Of a stretch of DNA of 64,000 nucleotides, positions 1 to 10,246 are shown piece after piece. Below the pieces are notes generated by a model. The model ran no database searches. It was not told the DNA's origin and worked only from the letters and a program-made list of their open reading frames with translations. Origin of the DNA: Sphingomonas kaistensis. GTDB taxonomy: Bacteria; Pseudomonadota; Alphaproteobacteria; Sphingomonadales; Sphingomonadaceae. The translations under genes were made by a program, and so were the position numbers. The stretch's first letter is position 1. Each line of letters starts with the position of its first letter. The stretch spans positions 496,001 to 560,000 of the forward strand of contig NZ_JAATJC010000001.1 of the NCBI RefSeq assembly GCF_011927725.1, written 5' to 3'.

Positions 1-143
1 AATACCGGGTGCATCGAGCCCGGGGCCGCAAGCAGCCCGCACAGGCCGGTGAACACCACCAGCGTCATGACGCGCGGCTTGGTCAGCGCGAACAGGTCGC
101 GCCAGTCGGCCGGAAGGTCGTGGGTTTGGACAGCGGTGCTCAT
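1..143 (-). CDS. ctaB: Protoheme IX farnesyltransferase (heme O synthase), N-terminal part
   Basis: The first 47 codons of a gene that runs off the left edge. The start is the ATG at 143. Residues 19-26 read ALTKPRVM and are followed by a hydrophobic stretch ([14 protein letters not shown]). This is the opening of the UbiA-type prenyltransferase that adds a farnesyl group to heme b to make heme O for cytochrome oxidase. The enzyme acts in the cytoplasmic membrane. In alphaproteobacteria ctaB usually follows coxA directly; here coxA lies 3.4 kb upstream on the same strand with four other genes between. The 57 bases to the divergent peptidylprolyl isomerase gene must hold its promoter. Identification rests on the N-terminus only. 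Confidence 0.85.
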   Translation of the reverse strand, partial: MSTAVQTHDLPADWRDLFALTKPRVMTLVVFTGLCGLLAAPGSMHPV

Positions 144-200
144 GATTCAGGCGCCTATAGGCCTCTTTGCTCCCCTGCGGAAGCAGCTAGACTAGAGGCC

Positions 201-809
201 ATGATCAACCGAATCGTTCTTGCTTTCAGCGCCTTGGCGCTTCTTGTCCCGGTTTCGGCCGCAGCACAGACCCCCACGGCGCCGGCTGCTGCCACGGCGG
301 AGGCCAAGGCGGACATCGTCCATGTCCGGCTCGATACCGCCAAGGGGCCGATCCTGCTCGCGCTCGACCGTGGCCGGGCGCCGCTGACGGTCGCCAATTT
401 CCTCCGCTACGTCGATGCCCGGCGCTATGATGGAATCAGCTTCTACCGGGCGATGCCTTATGGCGAGGGCAATGGGCTGATCCAGGCCGGAATCACCAAG
501 GACGCCCGCCTGCTGTTCCCGCCGATCGCGCACGAGCCGTCCAGCAAGACCGGCATCAAGCATGAGCCCGGAACCATCCTGCTCGCCAATGCCGGCCCCG
601 GCACCGGGCGCAGCGAATTCTTCATCACCCTGGGCGCCATTCCCTTTGGCGAGGATTTCGCGCCGTTCGGCAAGGTGGTCGAGGGGATGGAGGTGGTGAA
701 AGCGATCTTCGCTTCGCCGGTCGATCCCGACAAGGGCGCCGGACCGATGAAGGGCCAGATGCTCTCGCCTCAGGTTCTGATCCGCACGACCCGGACCGTA
801 ACGCCCTAA
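201..809 (+). CDS. Periplasmic cyclophilin-type peptidylprolyl isomerase
   Basis: A 202-residue protein. I chose the ATG at 201 because it opens a clean Sec signal peptide (MINRIVLAFSALALLVPVSAAAQ); upstream in-frame codons give no sensible N-terminus. The mature part is a cyclophilin fold: LDRGRAPLTVANFLRYVD, then FYRAMP, LANAGPGTGRSEFFITLG and FAPFGKVVEGMEVV, matching the barrel and active-site loops of bacterial PpiA/PpiB proteins. It should speed cis-trans isomerisation of proline bonds in exported proteins. It is divergent from ctaB, and its stop codon overlaps the stop of the convergent J-domain gene by four bases. This is one of three proline isomerases in the window. Confidence 0.88.
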   Translation: MINRIVLAFSALALLVPVSAAAQTPTAPAAATAEAKADIVHVRLDTAKGPILLALDRGRAPLTVANFLRYVDARRYDGISFYRAMPYGEGNGLIQAGITKDARLLFPPIAHEPSSKTGIKHEPGTILLANAGPGTGRSEFFITLGAIPFGEDFAPFGKVVEGMEVVKAIFASPVDPDKGAGPMKGQMLSPQVLIRTTRTVTP

Positions 810-1285
810 CGCGCCTCGCCTGAAGGAATCGCCGTGGTGTCGACCTTGACCACCGGCGGCGCGACGGGTTCGATCGGCGGGATCGCCGAGGTGGCGGCAA
901 AGGTAATGGCGGTGACGATCAGCGCCAAAAACAGGATGCTGACCCTGATCTTGTGCGGCGGCGGCTCGACCTCGACGACATAGGCATTGGGCCGTGGCGG
1001 CTGCCAGCCGGGGCCGCGCGGTGGCGACCATTGGCCGGCGGTGAAATTGGGCCTGGCCGACGACCGCGGCGCCGCACGTTGCCGGTCATAGGCCGCGCGC
1101 TCGTCGGGATCGCGCAGGCACGCATAGGCCTCGTTGATCGATTGCGCCTGCGCGGCGGCTTCCTCGGCCCGGTTCACGTCGGGGTGATAGAGCCGCATCA
1201 GCTTTCGATAAGCGACCCGGATCGCCGCATCGTCAGCGCTGCTCTCGACCCCGAGAATCGTGTAATAACAGCCGGAAGCTTCCAT
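806..1285 (-). CDS. J-domain protein with C-terminal membrane anchor
   Basis: A 159-residue protein. Residues 6-70 form a J-domain with the HPD motif at 34-36 (YHPDVN) and helix IV ending DERAAYDRQR. A proline/arginine-rich linker follows (about 72-110), then one transmembrane helix (about 114-133) and a short Pro/Val-rich tail. J-domains stimulate the ATPase of DnaK (Hsp70). With the anchor at the C-terminus, the J-domain would face the cytoplasm and recruit DnaK to the inner membrane. There is no zinc-finger or substrate-binding domain, so it is a class III (DjlA-like in concept) co-chaperone rather than DnaJ. It is 43 bases upstream of the M28 peptidase stop and on the same strand. Its specific client is unknown. 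Confidence 0.85.
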   Translation of the reverse strand: MEASGCYYTILGVESSADDAAIRVAYRKLMRLYHPDVNRAEEAAAQAQSINEAYACLRDPDERAAYDRQRAAPRSSARPNFTAGQWSPPRGPGWQPPRPNAYVVEVEPPPHKIRVSILFLALIVTAITFAATSAIPPIEPVAPPVVKVDTTAIPSGEAR

Positions 1286-1328
1286 TCTTCAACAGGATAG
1301 CGCCGGGCGCGGCCGGCTCCAATACCTC

Positions 1329-2939
1329 TTAGCGGCGGTCTCCGGCGCTTGCCGCCCGGACGGTCGCAAAGCTGGACCCCGCGGTCCAGCCCGGCCAGGC
1401 GCTGCTGTTCGCGACCATCTGCCCGACCCGGAAAGCGGCAAGCGCTTCCTGCGCGGTCCCGGCAAAGGTCCAGGCGGGCGAGAATTCGTCGCACGGCTGA
1501 TGGTAGCAGCGCTCGTTGTAGGCGCCGACGACCCGCTGCCCGGCGCGGAGGCCACCGACCTTGAGGTCGCGCCCGGCACGGAAGGCCAGCGCCGGGACGC
1601 CGCGCTGGGCGAAGGGATAATGATCGGAGCGGAAGTACCAGCCGGCCTCGGGGCTTGGCTCGGGATCGACCCGCAGGCCCTGCTCGCGGGCGGCGCTGAC
1701 CAGCAGCGACTCAAGGTCGGTCTGGCCCGGACCGATCAGCTCGAGATTGCGGGCGGCGGGCAGGACGACATGGGGATCGAGGTTGATCACCGCCGCGGTG
1801 CGCGCCAGCGAATAGAGCGGATGCTGGGCGTAATATTCGGCGCCGAGCAGCCCCTTCTCCTCGGCGGTCCAGGCCGCGAACACGACCGAGCGTGCAGGGC
1901 GCCTGGCCAAGGCGAAGGCGCGCGCCACCTCCAGCAGTTCGGCGGTGCCGGTGGCATTGTCGACCGCGCCGTTGCGGATCGCGTCGCCGGTCCGGTCGGG
2001 GCCATTGTGGCCGTTGGCGTCCCAATGGGCGCCATAGAGGACGAACTCGTCCGGCCGGGCGGCGCCGCGCAGGACGCCGACGACATTGTGGCTGACCACC
2101 TCACGCGCGCGATTGGTCGCGGCGACGCTGACCGTCGCCTGCAGCGGAAAAGCGCGGAAGCTCGCCGAGCGGGCGCGGGCTTTCAGCGCCGGCAGGGTCA
2201 GGCCAAGCCGCGCCAGCACCGGCAGGATCGCCGGCCCGCGCACGATGCCGCTGAACTGGAGCGCGTTGGGCTTCAGCGGTGCGTAGGCAAAGCTCGGCAC
2301 ACGGATGCTGTCGCCGGCCTGCGCGTAGGGCCAGCTATAGGCCGCGGTCTCGTGGATGAAGAGTACGCCAAGCGCACCGGCCTTGGCCGCCGCCGCCGTC
2401 TTGGTCCCGCCGCGCCCGCCGACCACCAGCGCGCGCCCGCCGAAGCCGAGGTCCCTGCCGCCCTCGAGGTCAGGGTCGCCGGCCAGCATCACCACCACCT
2501 TGCCGCGCACGTCGACGCCCTGGAACGCATCCCACCCGCGTGCCGGATCGGGCGCTCCCCAGCCGGCGAACAGCAGGGGCGCGTTTCGCACGTCGGTGAC
2601 GCCGGCATTGGTAGGGTTGATGTCGAGGTCGGGCCCGTCGCGCAGCACCGTCGCACGACCGCGGGCGCTCAGGGTGGCCGTGCCGCCCGGCAGCGTGTCG
2701 AGCCGCACCAGCGGGACCTTCTGGTACCAGCCCCCATTCTCGCCGCCCGGGGCGAGCCCGGCCGCCGCCATCTGCCGGGCGAGGAAGGCGATGGTCGCTG
2801 CCTCGCCCGGTTCGCCCGGCCCGCGCCCGGCGAAGGCGTCGGAGGACAGGGTCCGGACGTCGGCCTTGATCCGCGCGGGATCGATCGGCCCGGCGGCAGT
2901 GAGGGCGAGGGCGGCAAGCGGGAGCAGGAGGATACGCAT
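1329..2939 (-). CDS. Secreted M28 family metallopeptidase
   Basis: A 536-residue protein. The ATG at 2939 was chosen because it opens a signal peptide (MRILLLPLAALALTAAG). A PA-domain-like insert (about 120-240, with KVVVMLAGDPD) is followed by the M28 zinc peptidase core: AHWDANG (His305), GAVDNATGT (Asp327), WTAEEKGL (Glu360/361), INLDPH and RSDHYPF near the C-terminus. These match the two-zinc aminopeptidase/glutamate carboxypeptidase-like group, so it probably trims N-terminal residues from peptides in the periplasm. A second, related gene lies at 20977-22602, also on the minus strand. Both share the WYQ(K/Q)VP segment near residue 70 and the HQPCDEF / HHPCDEV segment near the end, so they are paralogs. 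The substrate cannot be told from sequence. Confidence 0.88.
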   Translation of the reverse strand: MRILLLPLAALALTAAGPIDPARIKADVRTLSSDAFAGRGPGEPGEAATIAFLARQMAAAGLAPGGENGGWYQKVPLVRLDTLPGGTATLSARGRATVLRDGPDLDINPTNAGVTDVRNAPLLFAGWGAPDPARGWDAFQGVDVRGKVVVMLAGDPDLEGGRDLGFGGRALVVGGRGGTKTAAAAKAGALGVLFIHETAAYSWPYAQAGDSIRVPSFAYAPLKPNALQFSGIVRGPAILPVLARLGLTLPALKARARSASFRAFPLQATVSVAATNRAREVVSHNVVGVLRGAARPDEFVLYGAHWDANGHNGPDRTGDAIRNGAVDNATGTAELLEVARAFALARRPARSVVFAAWTAEEKGLLGAEYYAQHPLYSLARTAAVINLDPHVVLPAARNLELIGPGQTDLESLLVSAAREQGLRVDPEPSPEAGWYFRSDHYPFAQRGVPALAFRAGRDLKVGGLRAGQRVVGAYNERCYHQPCDEFSPAWTFAGTAQEALAAFRVGQMVANSSAWPGWTAGSSFATVRAASAGDRR

Positions 2940-3043
2940 CGGCTCAGCATGGCCGCATGGCTGCCGGTCGCCAAGCACGATCGTCACCGGGAGCCTCCCA
3001 CGCCCGCGCCCGTTGGGTTGCCGAACCGTCCAGGAGACCAGCC

Positions 3044-3508
3044 ATGCTTCCCTCAATCCTCATCGGCGCCCTGTCGGGCCAACGCGCCCTCAGCCCCATC
3101 GCGGCGGTCGCGATCACCGCCGCGCGCGACCGGCTTCCAGAGGGCAGCGAGGCGGTGCCCCTGCTCGGCAACAAGCTGGTCGCGGGCGGCCTCCTCGCTG
3201 TCGCGGTGGCCGAGATGGTCGGCGACAAATGGCCTAAGGCACCCAACCGCACCGTGCTGTCGGGCAGCACCGCCCGCTTCCTGACCGCGGCGGCCGCAGG
3301 CGCCTCGCTCGCACCACGCGAACACAAGGTTGCTGGTGGCCTTTTTGCCGCGCTCACCGCCGTCACCGCCGCCCATCTCGGCCTTGCCGCCCGGCTGGCG
3401 GCGATGAAGCGCTGGGGTCAGGCCCGCACCGGCTTCGTCGAGGACGCCCTGCTGCTCGCCGGCACCGCCCTCCTGATCCACCAGGTCGCCAAGCCCGCCT
3501 CGGCCTGA
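3044..3508 (+). CDS. Small integral membrane protein, DUF4126-like
   Basis: A 154-residue hydrophobic protein. The start is the ATG at 3044, eight bases after an AGGAGA ribosome-binding site; it begins MLPSILIGALSGQRALSP. Several membrane segments are visible: about 1-20, 40-60, 85-125 and 135-150. The early GxRALxP motif and overall layout resemble DUF4126 membrane proteins, whose function is unknown. It stands alone on the plus strand between two minus-strand genes and ends at a strong bidirectional terminator shared with coxA. It is one of four genes separating coxA from ctaB. The family assignment is moderate; that it is a real membrane protein is fairly certain. Confidence 0.7.
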   Translation: MLPSILIGALSGQRALSPIAAVAITAARDRLPEGSEAVPLLGNKLVAGGLLAVAVAEMVGDKWPKAPNRTVLSGSTARFLTAAAAGASLAPREHKVAGGLFAALTAVTAAHLGLAARLAAMKRWGQARTGFVEDALLLAGTALLIHQVAKPASA

Positions 3509-3522
3509 ACGCGCCCAAAGAG

Positions 3523-3560
3523 AAAGGCCCGCCCTGCTGGTGCAGGACGGGCCTTTTTCG
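3523..3560. terminator. Bidirectional terminator between DUF4126 gene and coxA
   Basis: An AGGCCCG...CGGGCCT hairpin with additional CTGC/GCAG pairing lies between two convergent stop codons (3508 and 3582). T5 follows on the plus strand, and an A-rich run precedes it (read as T-rich on the minus strand). Confidence 0.85.
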
Positions 3561-3581
3561 TGTTCGGTGCCGTGCGAAAGA

Positions 3582-5282
<1,701 letters not shown>

Positions 5283-6500
5283 TTAATTGGTGCCGTCGGT
5301 CGCGCGATTGGCGACGGAGGGAGTGGTGTTGCCGGGTGCCGCAGACTGGGCCGCGCTGGGCGGAGCCGCCGCAGCTGCGCCGGCGGCCGGAGCCGGAGCG
5401 GTCACCGCTGCCGGGCCGACCTGCGTCGCCGCCGTGCTGTCGGCCGCCGCCGGGGTCGCGCCCGGCATGGTGCCGCCCTTGGCCGCGACCCACTGGGCGA
5501 AGCGGTCGGGAGCCATCACCTCGATCGCGATCGGCATGAAGGCGTGGCGCGCGCCGCACAGTTCGGAGCACTGGCCGAAGTAGACGCCCGGCTTGTCGAC
5601 CTTGACCCAGGTTTCGTTGAGGCTGCCCGGGTTGGCGTCGGTCTTGGTCCAGAACGCCGGCATGGCGAAGCTGTGGATGACGTCGTTGGAGGTGACGATG
5701 AACTTCACCACCTTGCCGGCCGGGATCACCAGCCGCTCGTCGACCGCCAGCAGGCGCGGGCCGTCTGCGTCGGTGCGGAAGCGGGCGCCGGCCGCGACCT
5801 CGCCGCGCTCCTTGAGCATATTGGAGACGATCTCAAAGCCGCCGTTATCGGGATACTGGTAGCTCCAGTACCACTGGTTGCCGATCACCTTGACGGTGAG
5901 GTCGGCGGGCGGCGGGCTGTACTGGTGGCGGATCAGCCTTATCGACGGCACCGCGATGGCGACCAGCACCAGCACCGGAACCAGGGTCCAGATCACTTCC
6001 ACGAAGGTGTTGTGGCTGGTCCGGCTGGGGGTCGGGTGCGCGCTGCGGCGATAGCGGACCATGGTCCACAGCAGCAGCGCCAGGACCAGCAGGCTCATCG
6101 CGGCGCACAGCGCCAGCAGCCAGTTGTTGTGGAACGCCGAGGCTTCGCGGCCGACCGGAGTGAATTGGTCCTGCAGGCCCATCCGCCCGTCGGGCATGCC
6201 GATTCCGGGGGTCGGGGCGGCATAGTCGAACGCCGGGGCGGCCGCGGCACCGCCCGGTGCCACCGCGCTTGCACCCGTCGCATCGACGCCGGCAGCCGGA
6301 GTCGCGCTGGGATTGGCGGCAGCGGCGTTCGGGCCGGCCGGAGCGGCAGTCGTCGCGGCCGGAGCGGCGGTCGTCGCGGCCGGAGCGGCAGCTTGTCTCT
6401 GCGCGGCCGGAGCAGCCGTGGTGGCCGCCGTTTGTCCTTGCGCCGCCATCGGGATCATCCCGACGGCAGCAAGCGCGATCAGCCCAGTTTTCAACTTCAT
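5283..6500 (-). CDS. ctaC: Cytochrome c oxidase subunit II
   Basis: A 405-residue protein that carries the CuA centre and takes electrons from cytochrome c on the periplasmic side. A signal peptide (MKLKTGLIALAAVGMIPMAAQG) is followed by a long Ala/Pro/Thr linker with repeated PAATTAAPA units (about 30-85), two membrane helices and the cupredoxin domain. The latter contains the aromatic stretch QWYWSYQYP and the CuA motif GQCSELCGARHAFM with Cys311, Cys315 and His319. A second Ala/Pro tail of about 60 residues ends the protein; typical subunits II lack both extensions. I took the ATG at 6500; a GTG at 6515 is the alternative. It is the first gene of the coxBA unit, with its promoter in 6501-6665, shared with divergent pyrE. 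Confidence 0.95.
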   Translation of the reverse strand: MKLKTGLIALAAVGMIPMAAQGQTAATTAAPAAQRQAAAPAATTAAPAATTAAPAGPNAAAANPSATPAAGVDATGASAVAPGGAAAAPAFDYAAPTPGIGMPDGRMGLQDQFTPVGREASAFHNNWLLALCAAMSLLVLALLLWTMVRYRRSAHPTPSRTSHNTFVEVIWTLVPVLVLVAIAVPSIRLIRHQYSPPPADLTVKVIGNQWYWSYQYPDNGGFEIVSNMLKERGEVAAGARFRTDADGPRLLAVDERLVIPAGKVVKFIVTSNDVIHSFAMPAFWTKTDANPGSLNETWVKVDKPGVYFGQCSELCGARHAFMPIAIEVMAPDRFAQWVAAKGGTMPGATPAAADSTAATQVGPAAVTAPAPAAGAAAAAPPSAAQSAAPGNTTPSVANRATDGTN

Positions 6501-6665
6501 CACGACCCCGGTCACAGGTTCAAATCACAGGAAGGGCCCGGCTGGGCCGCCTGAAAGTGGCGGCCTTATAGGCAGGGGTGCCCGCCTTCTCAAGCGCTTG
6601 TCTCTGCACCTCTTGCACGGCAGGGGAAAGGTCGTCCAAAGACCATGAGCAGAAGGGGCAAGCGC

Positions 6666-7250
6666 ATGACCGAGCAGGAGATATTGGCCGAGTTCCGCGC
6701 GGCGGAAGCGCTTCTCGAGGGCCATTTCATCCTTTCCTCGGGCCTCCGCTCGTCGCGCTACCTGCAGTGCGCGCGGGTGCTGATGGACCCGATCCGCGCC
6801 GAGCGGCTCGCCCGCGCCCTCGCCGAGCGGATCGATCCCGCTCTTCGCGCCGAGCTGCAGGCCGTGGTCTCCCCCGCGATGGGCGGCGTCATCATCGGCC
6901 ACGAAATGGGCCGCGCGCTGGGTCTGCCCGCGATGTTCGTCGAGCGGCCGACCGGCACTTTCGAACTGCGCCGCGGTTTTCGCCTCGACCGCGGCACCCG
7001 CGTGCTGATGGTCGAGGACGTGGTCACCACCGGCCTTTCCAGCCGCGAAGCGATTCTGGCCATCGCCGAGGCAGGCGGGGAAGTGATCGCCGCCGCTGCG
7101 CTGGTCGACCGCTCCAACGGGACGGCCGATCTCGGCGTACCCTTCACCCCGCTGATCCGCCTCGATGTCCCGACCTACGCCGCCGATGCGCTTCCGCCAG
7201 AGCTTGCCGCCATCCCTGCGATCAAGCCCGGAAGCCGCGCGGCCGCCTGA
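6666..7250 (+). CDS. pyrE: Orotate phosphoribosyltransferase
   Basis: A 194-residue cytoplasmic enzyme that joins orotate to PRPP to give orotidine 5'-phosphate in de novo pyrimidine synthesis. The PRPP-binding signature is [12 protein letters not shown] at about 115-126, and the orotate/flexible-loop segments [13 protein letters not shown] (22-34) and [14 protein letters not shown] fit the family. I chose the ATG at 6666 because AGAAGGGG lies seven bases before it; an ATG at 6645 would add seven residues. pdxJ, acpS and lepB follow on the same strand with short gaps, so this is probably a four-gene unit. Confidence 0.93.
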   Translation: MTEQEILAEFRAAEALLEGHFILSSGLRSSRYLQCARVLMDPIRAERLARALAERIDPALRAELQAVVSPAMGGVIIGHEMGRALGLPAMFVERPTGTFELRRGFRLDRGTRVLMVEDVVTTGLSSREAILAIAEAGGEVIAAAALVDRSNGTADLGVPFTPLIRLDVPTYAADALPPELAAIPAIKPGSRAAA

Positions 7251-7285
7251 TTGAACATCGCGCGGCGCGCTGCCATGTCGGCACG

Positions 7286-8014
7286 ATGAGCGGGTTTCTT
7301 CGCCTCGGCGTCAACATCGACCATGTCGCGACCATCCGTAATGCGCGCGGCGGCGACTTTCCCGATCCGGTCCGCGCCGCCCACGTGGCCGAGGCCGCCG
7401 GCGCGCAGGGCATCACCGCGCACCTGCGCGAGGATCGCCGCCACATCCGCGACGACGACCTCGTCCGTCTCAAGAACGAGATCGCGCTGCCGCTCAACCT
7501 CGAGATGGCGGCGACCGACGAGATGTTGCGAATCGCGCTTGCGACCCGCCCCCATGCCGCCTGCATCGTTCCCGAGAAGCGCGAGGAACGCACCACCGAG
7601 GGCGGGCTCGACGCCGCCGGTCAGTTCGACCATCTGCGCCGCTTCATCGGCGAGCTTGGCGCCGCGGGCATTCGCGTGTCGCTGTTCATCGAGCCCGACG
7701 CGGCGCAGATCGCCGCCGCCGTCCGCCTCGGCGCACCGGTAGTCGAACTTCACACTGGCCGCTACGCCCACCTGCCCGAGGAGGAGCGTGAAACCGAACT
7801 GAGGCGTCTCGCCGACGCTGCCGCGCTGGCCGCCAAGAACGGGATCGAACCGCACGCCGGGCATGGGCTGACCTATGCCAATGTCGTCCCGATCGCCGCC
7901 GTGCCGCAATTCGCCGAGCTCAACATCGGCCATTTCCTGGTCGGCGAGGCGATCTTTGTCGGGCTCGACACCAGCATCCGGCGGATGCGCGACCTGATGG
8001 ACAGCGCCCGATGA
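7286..8014 (+). CDS. pdxJ: Pyridoxine 5'-phosphate synthase
   Basis: A 242-residue TIM-barrel enzyme that condenses deoxyxylulose 5-phosphate with 3-amino-2-oxopropyl phosphate to form pyridoxine 5'-phosphate, the last ring-forming step of the DXP-dependent vitamin B6 route. Signatures are the N-terminal [43 protein letters not shown], and the C-terminal AGHGLTY and [14 protein letters not shown]. The length is normal. The same gene order with acpS and lepB downstream is common in proteobacteria. The start is the ATG at 7286, opening the conserved first strand after four residues. Confidence 0.95.
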   Translation: MSGFLRLGVNIDHVATIRNARGGDFPDPVRAAHVAEAAGAQGITAHLREDRRHIRDDDLVRLKNEIALPLNLEMAATDEMLRIALATRPHAACIVPEKREERTTEGGLDAAGQFDHLRRFIGELGAAGIRVSLFIEPDAAQIAAAVRLGAPVVELHTGRYAHLPEEERETELRRLADAAALAAKNGIEPHAGHGLTYANVVPIAAVPQFAELNIGHFLVGEAIFVGLDTSIRRMRDLMDSAR

Positions 8015-8048
8015 CGCCCTCCTCCCGCTCCCGGGAGGGAGAGAGAAC

Positions 8049-8459
8049 GTGATCGTCGGCCTGGGCTCGGACCTGTGCAACATCGAGCGGATCCAGAATT
8101 CGCTGGATCGGTTCGGCGACCGCTTCCTCAACCGGGTCTTCACCGACCGCGAACGTGCCAAGGCCGCCCGCCGTCCGTTCACCGCCGCCGGAACGCTGGC
8201 CAAGCGCTTCGCGGCCAAGGAAGCCTTTTCCAAGGCGGTCGGTACCGGGTTCAAGCGCGGCGTGTTCATGAAGGACATCGGGGTGGTCAATCTGCCAAGC
8301 GGCGCGCCCACTCTGCAGCTGACGGGCGGCGCCGCGGCGCGTCTTGACGCGCTAACCCCTGCGGGCCACGCCCTGCGGGTACATCTGACGATGACCGACG
8401 ACCATCCCTGGGCGCAGGCCTTCGTCATCCTGGAAGCCGTGCCGATTGCGGAGACTTAA
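8049..8459 (+). CDS. acpS: Holo-[acyl-carrier-protein] synthase
   Basis: A 136-residue 4'-phosphopantetheinyl transferase that loads the prosthetic group from CoA onto acyl carrier protein, needed for fatty acid synthesis. The N-terminal [12 protein letters not shown] holds the magnesium-binding Asp8, and [17 protein letters not shown] holds Glu58. The start is a GTG at 8049 preceded by a GGGAGGGAGAG stretch. A short inverted repeat (CTCCCG/CGGGAG) lies in the 34-base gap after pdxJ; it carries no T run, so readthrough is likely. The stop codon abuts the lepB start without a gap. Confidence 0.94.
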   Translation: MIVGLGSDLCNIERIQNSLDRFGDRFLNRVFTDRERAKAARRPFTAAGTLAKRFAAKEAFSKAVGTGFKRGVFMKDIGVVNLPSGAPTLQLTGGAAARLDALTPAGHALRVHLTMTDDHPWAQAFVILEAVPIAET

Positions 8460-9338
8460 GTGAGCGAGACCGTCCTCAACCAGGCCAACGGGCCCGATGC
8501 ACCGGTGACCGCTCCGGCCGAGGCCAAGAAGGACTCCGCCCTGTGGCGTGAGATCAAGGGCATCTTCTGGGTGCTGGTGGCGGTGCTGCTGTTCCACAGC
8601 CTGGTCGCCAAGCCCTTCTACATCCCGTCGGAATCGATGATGCCCGGCCTGCTCAAGGGCGACCGGCTGGTGGTCAGCAAATATGCCTATGGCTGGTCAT
8701 GGGTGTCGCCCAGCTTCCACCTCTGGCCCGAACAGAAGGGCCGCCTGTGGGGCAGCCTGCCCAAGGCCGGCGACGTGGTCATCGTCACTCCGCCGGGCCT
8801 CCGGGAGGACTACATCAAGCGGGTGATCGGCCTGCCCGGCGACACGGTCGAGGTGCGCGGCGGCCGCCTGATCCTGAACGGCGTGCCGGTTCGCCAGCAG
8901 CGCCTGCCCGACCGGATGGTTCCGGTCGACGACAATGCGCCCTGCGGTGTCGAGCAGTTCGCCGGCCGCCTGGTCCAGCAGCCGGGTGGCGGTTTCGCCT
9001 GCTCGCTCCCGATCGTCCGCGAAACGCTTCCCAACGGCGCCGTCTACGATACCGTCGACCTCGGCCAGAGCATCGGCGACGATTATCCGCCGGTGAAGGT
9101 CCCGGCCGACCATGTCTTTCTGATGGGCGACAATCGCGACCGCAGCGCCGACAGCCGCTTCGCGCTCGGACCGGTGGAGAACGGCCTCGGCGGACCGGTG
9201 CCGTGGGAGAATATCGGTGGTCGGGCCGAGTTCATCACCTTCAGCCTCGACGGATCGGCGAGCTGGTGGAACCCGATCAGCTGGCTGACCAGCCTGCGCG
9301 GTGGACGCGCCGGCACCAGCCTGCGCAGCGGGGTCTAA
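8460..9338 (+). CDS. lepB: Signal peptidase I
   Basis: A 292-residue inner-membrane serine protease that removes signal peptides from Sec- and Tat-exported proteins. One N-terminal membrane anchor (about 34-50) is followed by the catalytic box PSESMMPGLLKGDRL with the Ser59 nucleophile, then YIKRVIGLPGDTVEVR with the general base Lys120, and MGDNRDRSADSR (box E). An insert with two cysteines near 160-185 (DDNAPCGVEQF, GGFACSLP) could be a periplasmic disulfide. The start is a GTG immediately after the acpS stop, so translation is probably coupled. A strong terminator follows. Confidence 0.95.
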   Translation: MSETVLNQANGPDAPVTAPAEAKKDSALWREIKGIFWVLVAVLLFHSLVAKPFYIPSESMMPGLLKGDRLVVSKYAYGWSWVSPSFHLWPEQKGRLWGSLPKAGDVVIVTPPGLREDYIKRVIGLPGDTVEVRGGRLILNGVPVRQQRLPDRMVPVDDNAPCGVEQFAGRLVQQPGGGFACSLPIVRETLPNGAVYDTVDLGQSIGDDYPPVKVPADHVFLMGDNRDRSADSRFALGPVENGLGGPVPWENIGGRAEFITFSLDGSASWWNPISWLTSLRGGRAGTSLRSGV

Positions 9339-9351
9339 GCCCCCGAGAGTT

Positions 9352-9388
9352 GGCGACGCCCGGCAGCGGTGCCGGGCGTCGCCCTTTT
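9352..9388 (+). terminator. Terminator of the pyrE-pdxJ-acpS-lepB unit
   Basis: A perfect 14-bp stem (9352-9365 with 9370-9383), GCGG loop, then CTTTT. It lies between the convergent lepB and FKBP genes and may serve both strands. Confidence 0.88.
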
Positions 9389-9397
9389 ACCTGAAGC

Positions 9398-9946
9398 TTA
9401 TTGGCCCCGCTCGGGACCCGGACCCGGCGGCGGGGGAACCTCGGCGCCCGGTGGAAGCGGCTGGGCACCCTGGGCGCCAAGCTGCGCGGCCGCATTCTGG
9501 ACCACGCGCTTCACCGTGATCTCGAAGTCGAGCGGGCTGTTGGGCGGGATCGGCGAGCCCGGCGGCGGGGTTGCGCCATAGGCCAGTTCACCCGGGATAC
9601 GGACCTTGTAGCGGCCGTTCGGCTGCATGTTCTGGAGCGCTTCGGCGAAGCCCGGCACCACCTGCTGAACCAGCAGCGGCGCATCCTGCGCTTCGTCGAA
9701 CTTGGTCCCGTCCGGCAGCGTCCCGACATAATCGATGATCACCCCGTCCTGCGGCCCGATGATGGCACCCTCGCCGGCCTTGATTGTGCGGATCTGCACG
9801 CCGGTGGCGGTGGTCTTGGGGCCCATCTGGCCGGCACCGGCAAACGCCAGCGCCGCGCCGGCGATGACCAGCAGGATGAGCCCGAAGGCAAGCCGCAGCC
9901 GGGTGGAGCGGGCGACGGGGATAAGGGGAACCTGGGTGGCGCTCAT
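9398..9946 (-). CDS. Membrane-anchored FKBP-type peptidylprolyl isomerase
   Basis: A 182-residue protein. A short basic cytoplasmic N-terminus is followed by a membrane helix at about 19-37 and a periplasmic FKBP domain at about 62-152. The domain shows VIIDYVGTLPDGTKFDEA, PLLVQQVVPGFAEALQNM, GRYKVRIPGELAYGATPPPGSPIPPNSPLDFEI, all family hallmarks. The tail is Pro/Gly-rich (PPPPGPGPERGQ). It should isomerise prolyl bonds of periplasmic or membrane proteins. The ATG at 9946 was preferred over one 36 bases upstream because it places a normal basic leader before the helix. It lies downstream of rpsU on the same strand, separated by a terminator. Confidence 0.9.
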   Translation of the reverse strand: MSATQVPLIPVARSTRLRLAFGLILLVIAGAALAFAGAGQMGPKTTATGVQIRTIKAGEGAIIGPQDGVIIDYVGTLPDGTKFDEAQDAPLLVQQVVPGFAEALQNMQPNGRYKVRIPGELAYGATPPPGSPIPPNSPLDFEITVKRVVQNAAAQLGAQGAQPLPPGAEVPPPPGPGPERGQ

Positions 9947-9982
9947 CAGACGATCATCCTGTGGCGGGAGGCACAAATGCAA

Positions 9983-10006
9983 AGGCCGCCCGGTAAGGGG
10001 CGGCCT
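9983..10006 (-). terminator. Terminator downstream of rpsU
   Basis: A nine-bp stem AGGCCGCCC / GGGCGGCCT with a six-base loop, followed on the minus strand by TTTGCATTTG. It lies 34 bases after the rpsU stop. Confidence 0.7.
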
Positions 10007-10039
10007 CCGTATGGGTCAAGGAAAAGCGTTTCGGCGCTC

Positions 10040-10246
10040 TTACCGTGCACCCTCGCGCTCGGCGCGCTTGCGCTCGAGCTTGCGGGCGCGGCGGATCGCG
10101 GCGGCGCGCTCACGGGCGCGCTTCTCCGACGGCTTCTCGTAGTGACGGCGCAGCTTCATCTCGCGGTAGACGCCCTCGCGCTGCAGCTTCTTCTTGAGCG
10201 CGCGCAGCGCCTGGTCGACGTTATTGTCGCGAACGATGATTTGCAT
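10040..10246 (-). CDS. rpsU: 30S ribosomal protein S21
   Basis: A 68-residue, very basic protein starting [19 protein letters not shown], the invariant opening of bS21, and ending in an Arg/Lys/Glu helix ([20 protein letters not shown]). S21 sits near the anti-Shine-Dalgarno end of 16S rRNA and helps initiation. It is a single gene with its own promoter somewhere in the 299-base gap to 10545. A GGACGG/CCGTCC hairpin in that leader (about 10287-10304) could be regulatory, but I cannot assign it. Confidence 0.95.
   Translation of the reverse strand: MQIIVRDNNVDQALRALKKKLQREGVYREMKLRRHYEKPSEKRARERAAAIRRARKLERKRAEREGAR

Noticed and set aside
8016-8048. Inverted repeat between pdxJ and acpS as a terminator
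   Set aside because: The stem is short, has no T run and overlaps the acpS ribosome site; the genes are probably one unit.
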